The notes beneath the pieces are model-generated. The model did not search any database. It had not been told where the DNA came from and saw only the letters and a program-made list of their open reading frames with translations. Positions 58,451 to 64,000 of a stretch of 64,000 nt of DNA are shown one piece after another. The position numbers were made by a program, and so were the translations under genes. The DNA lies in contig CM063290.1 of the NCBI GenBank assembly GCA_032173965.1, forward strand, positions 2,480,001 through 2,544,000, in the 5' to 3' direction. The DNA comes from Sitta carolinensis (lineage: Eukaryota > Chordata > Aves > Passeriformes > Sittidae). Every line of letters starts with the position of its first letter. Position 1 is the first letter of the stretch.

Positions 58451-58904
58451 GGTTTTTCTTTGCATCTTTTAGTGCTGCCTTCCAATGGGGAAAAGCACGG
58501 GGAGGTGATTATGAGCTTGATAAAGCCTGATGCTGTAAAATAAGATAAAAAAAAATAAAATAAGTGAAATAAAGAGTAGGCTCTTCAGTATAATTCACAG
58601 GCCTGTGAGAATGAAAAGAAACAATCACAGAGCAATCTTGCAAAGTGCTGGAAGGATAACAGTATTAGGAGGAAAATGTTTATGACTAAGCTACAATTGG
58701 TGGGAGTCAGATCAAGGATTTGGGTGAGAGAGCCACACTTTTATTATTTTTACACAACCTATTATTTTATAAACCTCTGGGAAATAGTTGTGCTTAAGTG
58801 GCAGGGCAGCATTTGAGGTCGCCTGGCTCATGAGCAGGGGATGAGTTCAGGAGCCCTCTCTTTTCTCTGAGCTCCCCAACATCCACAGGGAAAGAGTTCC
58901 TGGA
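58451..58904. other. Unique AT-rich stretch
   Basis: Nothing recognised apart from an A-rich patch at about 58535-58575. Confidence 0.5.
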
Positions 58905-58948
58905 TTTTATGGAGCCCTTCCCACCCAAACCATTCCATGACTTTGTGC
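58905..58948 (+). mobile_element. CR1 LINE 3'-end remnant, sense
   Basis: 'ggagcccttcccacccaaac cattccatgactttgtg' matches the CR1 terminus (…CCCTTCCAACCCAAACCATTCCATGATTCTGTG). The upstream part is not recognisable. Confidence 0.65.
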
Positions 58949-61900
58949 CTCCAGGTCACTGCCTGGAGATGCTTTATTTTGAGTAATTGCCTTCATTTCT
59001 TCAACAGGAGGATTTTTATGAGCTCAAATTTCGATTGGTTCCTCATATGTGCCTAGTCACTCAGCTGATTGTGTTTAAAGTGTGCAGAATTCTGTAGGTG
59101 TCACAAAAGAGTTGCACCAAAATTTACAGGTCCTAGAAAAAAGCACCGAGAGCCTGGCTAAACTCCAACCCAGGAGGGCAAAAACTTCACTCAATCTTTG
59201 TGAAAGTAATGCAGGTGTCATTCAGGAATATAATAAATCATAGTTTAAATATCATGTCCACTCATTAAGCTTTGGAAAACTTAAACTTCTCAAATAGTTT
59301 AAAAAAAAAAAAAACAAAAAAGAAAACTAAGAAATGGGGAATTCAGGGAGAGCCCAGTTCCTGGGAATGAAATTAATATGTTTAATTTCACACAGACAGG
59401 AAAGCAATAGCATTTGTGTGTGTTTGTTCTTAAGTTCTTTACAGCCTTTCATAGAATTCTGTATTATGAAAACTATATTAAGAATTCTATCTTATAAATT
59501 CTGTATTATGAACTCTATATGAGGATGTTTTCCTGTGTTAATAACTTGGGAGGGTTCTGATTTTTTTTTTCAATTCTTGAACTAAACTTAAGCACCACTT
59601 TTCAAATCTAAGAATCCCAGGCCCTGCCTAATTCATAACTCACTAAAATCACTCTCCACGTATAACCATAACTTCAAGGTTCCTAATTTTAAATAATATT
59701 CTGATTTGCTTTATTGTGCATGGCATGGATTTTGCTGTAACAGCAATACCTACATTCAAGCTAGGGAAAAATAATTTAGGGAAAAACATCATTTTTGCAG
59801 CTGTGGCTGAGATTAGAGCAGAGCTTGTTAAATTCAAACTTATTTGTGCATTTTGCTCCTTCTGATTCTGCACTATGGGGGGAGTTCAGGGTGTACAAAT
59901 GTGCTTTTTGTTCAGCTGCAGGAAAATTCATTACAGACAGAGTCAATAAAAATGGGTCATTTTAATCAAGTTGATGTATTTCTCCTCAGTTACACTCTTA
60001 CAAATCAATGGGAGCAAATCCATAGTTAGGAGTGTAACTTGCACAAGGTCTCAGTGACTTCTCCAGTGGCTGGAGAAAAATGCAGAGAAGGAATAATCAA
60101 AGTTTAATGTCAGAATCCTTCCAATGGGAAGATAATTTCTGTTTCTTGTCAAAACCTGGGATTAAGCCAGAAATTATCTATAGAATTTTTTTTACTTTAA
60201 ACCCTCAGTGTAATAAATTTATTTGTGCCTCCCTGATGGAATTCTCTGTTTTGAGCAGCTTTTCCACAGATGATTTCCTTCTGTAGTGGCAGAATTTGGG
60301 GAATTGGGGTGGAAGATGAAGTGGTTGGGGGTGAGGGGTTGATGTCCTTTAATTCCTCTGCTTTGGGAAGCTTTTCCTTTAGGAAACTCAGGAAAACAAT
60401 GGGTGTCCCAGCCAGCCAGAGAAGGATTTGAAGGCATCTCTCAAGATAAACATAAGTATGCAAAATGGAATCATTTGTTTTATCTACACGAGGTGATTTC
60501 TGAGAGAACAGCTTGAGAGCATTTGTTTGGCTGATGGAAAGGATGAAACCTGAGGTGAAGCTGAGAGAACAGAACTTGACTAAAACACAACTCTTACAGA
60601 GAATTTCCCTAATTAAATTGAAAAGTTGGCACCTTTGTCAGTCTGGAGCGTTGAAAAGAGAATAATTTATGACTCGTGGAAATCCCTGTTTAATGGTGCA
60701 AGGCTCAGCTGGAGCATTCCCTGCACATTTTTCAGATCAGATCTTCAGAACTGAGACCTGGAATCTGTAAAAACCAGGAACACAAAGTTATTTTCAGTTT
60801 GGCAGCTTTCAGTGAGGAAGATCAGGACAGTTCCATTCCACTGAGGCACTCAATGGGTTGGATTTGTTGTTTATGGCTCAGTTCTTCCTGTGTGAGCTTA
60901 TAAAATGATAACCACATTCCTATTTATCCTGAGAATATAGGATGGCAAGATTTTGCATGTTTTAGATATTAATCTCTAAAGTTAACTGCATAAAATTGAG
61001 CATCCCCTAATTTAATTCACGGGCTGATTTTATTTAGGATTGCAGAGTTGTCATGGATTTGGGAGAGAAGAGATGCTTCAGGATTTCTTTCCTGAATTCC
61101 TTCATGCTGAATGCCATAAGAATCAGTTTCAGTTTTGATTTTGGAGTAAAGTCCAAACAATTCCCATCCATTGGTGGGAATTTGCTGTTTTCCTAATAGA
61201 TGAGCTCCTTCAAGAGAGTCAGAAATTCTTGAAGATAATTAAAAAAATAGTCCAAGAAACATTGTGGGGAGAAAGAAAAGGCACCAAAAATTGAAATTGA
61301 ATTGATTAGAAAATTGCAGGCACCATGAATTTGGTGGTATTGCTTTCTGTATCTCAGCTGTGAGAGCAGACACCAAAGATCCTCTCCAATTCTGAGATGA
61401 GACTCTTGTTTTTCATTAGCTGGCCAATATTTATCATTGAGATCAAGATTGTTCTCCTTGTAAGTGAGAAAAATTTTATGAACAAGATTTTTCAGCTTGG
61501 AAGGGGGGGAAGCTCTAAAGAGTCACAGATCTCTCTGCCTTTAAAACTATAAAAAAATCAAAAATTTAACCTCTCTTCTTCACCACCTTCGAAAAAATTT
61601 AATCCAGAGATGATTAAATGAAGCTTAACAAGTTTTGTCTGACTCCATACGAGCATTCAGGTTTAAGACTGGGAAATATTTCTTGGCATTTAACAGAGGG
61701 AAGAGCAGCTTTGGTCATTATTTATTTGCCTGAATATTGCCAAAACCTCCCTTGCAGTATTAAACCTCACCCAGAGCAGCACCTGCCACCCCAGAGCTGG
61801 CAGTGTTGGGTGGGACCAGGTTCCTGTGGGTTATTCCTGAAGTTATTCCCATTCCTGAGGGGCCAGGTGACATTCCCAGCGTTCCTGCAGCCCTTCCATG

Positions 61901-62821
61901 GAGGCAGGGATTGTTTCCATCCTGGCCAGTGGTGTGGGCAGGGATTGTGGAGCTCCCAGTTTGTCAGCAGGGATAAATGGGAGTGGGGAGTTTGTCCAGC
62001 CCCGAGGGGTTGGAAGGAGCAGGTTTGATGGGTTGGTGGCAATATTTCCCCGAGGCTTTGGGACAATCCTGCAGCTCCAGGGGCAGGGATTTTTACGAGG
62101 TTTTAATGAGGGGGCATCTGTGGCTGTAGCCTCAGCAGGGTTCGTGTCCTTTATGGCATCAATAATTCAGGATTATCTCATGGGGACCTGCAAATATAAA
62201 CCAGCCCTGGTGGAAGATGACTTTGCTGACAGCATCTTCTGGGGCTGAAGAGGCTTTGAAGTGTCTGGTTTGAGTGGGACTCTAAATAACAGATCCATTA
62301 TACTTTTATTGCTGCACAAAAGAAAACCTTGTTCAACAGTCTTTTGGTGGAGGGAGTTGTTACATTTCACTTGCTTTTGTGTGAGGAGAACGATTGCTCA
62401 TCTCTGGTCTGCTCCTGAAAAATTCCCAGTGTGAATTGAACAGAAAAGCAGTTAATAATTTACATAATATCTATTTTAAAACGTGTGCCTAAAGAGGAGC
62501 TGATGCTTTGCTCAGATAGGCTTCAGCAAAAATGCACAGCCACAGTTCGAATTTCACTCACATCCTCCACCCTCCTAAAACCAGAATAATTCTGATTTTG
62601 GTGAGATTAACGGGGCAGGACCAAAGCTGTCACATCACCCTTGATTCCTGGAGGATCAATAACCATTCTCTGTGGATTTTTCTCTCTACCCCTGTGTGAG
62701 CTCCCTGCCTTCACCAGTTTGGAATCTTTTCTGAGGTGGGTTCAAAGAGAGATGGAGGGATCATTATTGCTGGAAGTGAAAACCCAGGGAGAGGAGTGAA
62801 ATCTTCAAATCCCAGAAAGGT
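58949..62821. other. Unique non-coding stretch
   Basis: AT-rich DNA with an A-run near 59300-59314 and 'aattctgtattatgaa' repeated twice near 59456 and 59498. 61740-62270 is GC-richer with overlapping frames (99-136 codons) on both strands that I cannot match to a gene. No transposon anchored. Confidence 0.5.
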
Positions 62822-62966
62822 TTGGGTTGGAAAGGACCTTAAAATCCTCCAGTGCCACCCTCCCCCATGGCAGGGACACCTCCCACTGTCCCAGGCTGCT
62901 CCAAGCTCCATCCATTCTGGCCTGGGGCACTGCCAGGATCCAGGGGCAGCCACGGCTGCTCTGCAG
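62822..62966 (-). mobile_element. CR1 LINE 3' end, antisense
   Basis: 'tttgggttggaaaggacctt aaaatcctccagtgccaccc', 'ccatggcagggacacctccc', 'actgtcccaggctgctccaa', 'ccattctggcctggggcact' and 'gccaggatccaggggcagcc' are the reverse complement of the CR1 3' UTR. The element stops near 'ctctgcag' at 62966, right before a small tandem repeat. Confidence 0.95.
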
Positions 62967-62971
62967 AACAG

Positions 62972-63023
62972 ATCCTTTTATAAATCCTTTAATAAATCCT
63001 TTTATCTATCCTTTTATAAATCC
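62972..63023. repeat. 12-bp tandem repeat (~4 units) abutting the CR1
   Basis: The unit is atccttttataa with variants atcctttaataa and atccttttatct. Confidence 0.9.
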
Positions 63024-63154
63024 CACTGTGCTGTGTTCACCCTCTGTTGTTCACCAGATAATCCAGGTGGGAATCATGCTCAGGCAAATACTTGGAAATC
63101 GGTTTGTGGTGTTTCTGCTGTTCATACATCTCCTGGCTTTAGGATTCTCCTAAC
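63024..63154. other. Short unique spacer
   Basis: Nothing recognised. The open frames that span it start inside the CR1. Confidence 0.5.
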
Positions 63155-63171
63155 TTGTTTTGTTTTGTTTG

Positions 63172-63194
<23 letters not shown>
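63155..63194. repeat. (TTTTG)n and poly-T run
   Basis: Two to three TTTTG units, then 23 T (63172-63194). Confidence 0.92.
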
Positions 63195-63202
<8 letters not shown>

Positions 63203-64000
63203 ATGTTGGAAAACAAATAATCAGCAAAATATCTTCTGTACACATATTATCCTTGTGATCCTTTATCCTCACTATTTGACACATATTCTGGTCTATTTTG
63301 GCTCTTTTTCCTCAGCTTTGGCAATAATTCAGTTTTCTCCAGACCCCACAGCCTTCCAGGAGGCTTTTTTTGGTGTTAATTCCCTCTGAGTTTGGCTCGG
63401 GAATTCTAAAGGTTAGAAACCCATTTCCAGTCTCCTGGAAATCTTTCCATTTCCACTGTTGTTGCAAAGCTTTTTCTATATCCCCATTACATAAGTTAAA
63501 TTAAGAACATAGGTCTAGTCGTAGTCATAATCAATTTTCTGATTATGTAGAGAAGGAAAAAGTGCTGGAGCATTAACAATTTTTTAAAAGTACATTTAAA
63601 TCATTATTCATTTATAGGGTTGCATTAATTTCTGAATTATGCAGCACTGGAGATGGATGATTCACAGCAGTGTAAAGTCTTTTGTAGTCGTTTAGAGCCT
63701 CATTATTTGAACCTATCACTCACTGCTCCCACCCACAGACACTTCTGGAAGTGAGGAGGCAAAACCATTATGGGTGCAGATAAAAGGGACAGCCTGGCAA
63801 AACAAACACAACAACACTTTTAATTAGGCTGATGCTCCTGAATTCCTCCCCGGTTAGCAAAGGGCACTTTGTGTGTGCTTGGGCAGAAATTCCACACTGC
63901 TGGAGCAGGGAGGGCTCAGCTCTTCCCAGCTGGAAGGAGGGGCTGGATCCCAGCACCAGGCAGGGGTCACAGCTCTTTCCCAAAAAAACAACCAAAAAAA
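63195..64000. other. Unique stretch to the window end
   Basis: No gene or transposon recognised. The window ends in 'aaaaaaacaaccaaaaaaa', possibly the start of another A-rich tract that continues outside. Confidence 0.5.

Noticed and set aside
61740..62270. GC-richer stretch with overlapping frames of 99-136 codons considered as an exon
   Set aside because: Open on both strands in several phases, with no family resemblance and no convincing splice boundaries.
62545..62565. 'agttcgaatttcac' resembling a tRNA B box
   Set aside because: No matching A box or cloverleaf within 80 bp, and the invariant bases are not met.
62736..63203. 155-codon plus-strand frame ending in poly-F
   Set aside because: Built from antisense CR1, a 12-bp tandem repeat and a poly-T run.

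Overview
The window looks like non-coding DNA from a bird. The main evidence is a set of CR1 LINE 3' ends on both strands, several ending in the avian CR1 signature (a 'tccctcccaaccca'-type block followed by 'tatgattctgtg'). There are also LTR relics of avian endogenous-retrovirus type with AATAAA signals. I see no Alu or L1 sequence, no prokaryotic gene layout and no CpG-island promoter. A songbird is possible from the style of the LTRs, but I cannot prove it without a search. I found no protein-coding exon, tRNA or rRNA that I can support. The longest open frames lie inside minisatellites whose unit has no stop codon, or cross poly-T, CR1 or LTR sequence.

Layout. 1-32 kb is AT-rich unique sequence, probably intronic or intergenic, with scattered CR1 tails (about 2.3, 8.1, 11.1, 19.6 and 27.7 kb), one LTR 3' fragment (14.8 kb), A/C-, T/G- and T-rich simple repeats, and three pairs of diverged direct duplications spaced 2-3.4 kb apart (3.65/6.09, 18.56/21.97 and 29.35/31.39 kb). 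32-41 kb is a tandem-repeat cluster: a 13-bp minisatellite (32.7-33.4 kb), a seven-copy ~161-bp satellite-like array with alternating subtypes (35.65-36.77 kb), an AT-rich block with an (ATATT)n tract (36.96-38.1 kb), a pair of perfect hairpins followed by 16 T (39.94-40.01 kb) and an 11-bp minisatellite (40.5-40.9 kb).

41-64 kb is again mostly unique sequence with CR1 tails (43.7, 47.0, 58.9 and 62.9 kb), a 16-bp minisatellite (49.2-49.9 kb) next to a tandemly duplicated LTR-like segment, an LTR inserted into an antisense CR1 (51.6-52.5 kb), and a 23-bp minisatellite with a 69-bp higher-order period (54.6-55.3 kb) followed by a (TTTTA)-rich tract.

No set of genes acts together here. The content worth following up is repeat biology (higher-order tandem arrays, nested insertions, local duplications) and a few AT-rich, homeodomain-motif-rich stretches that could be conserved non-coding elements. 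No alignment or database search was run. Repeat family calls rest on recognising the sequence, and boundaries are accurate to about 10-20 bases unless stated.
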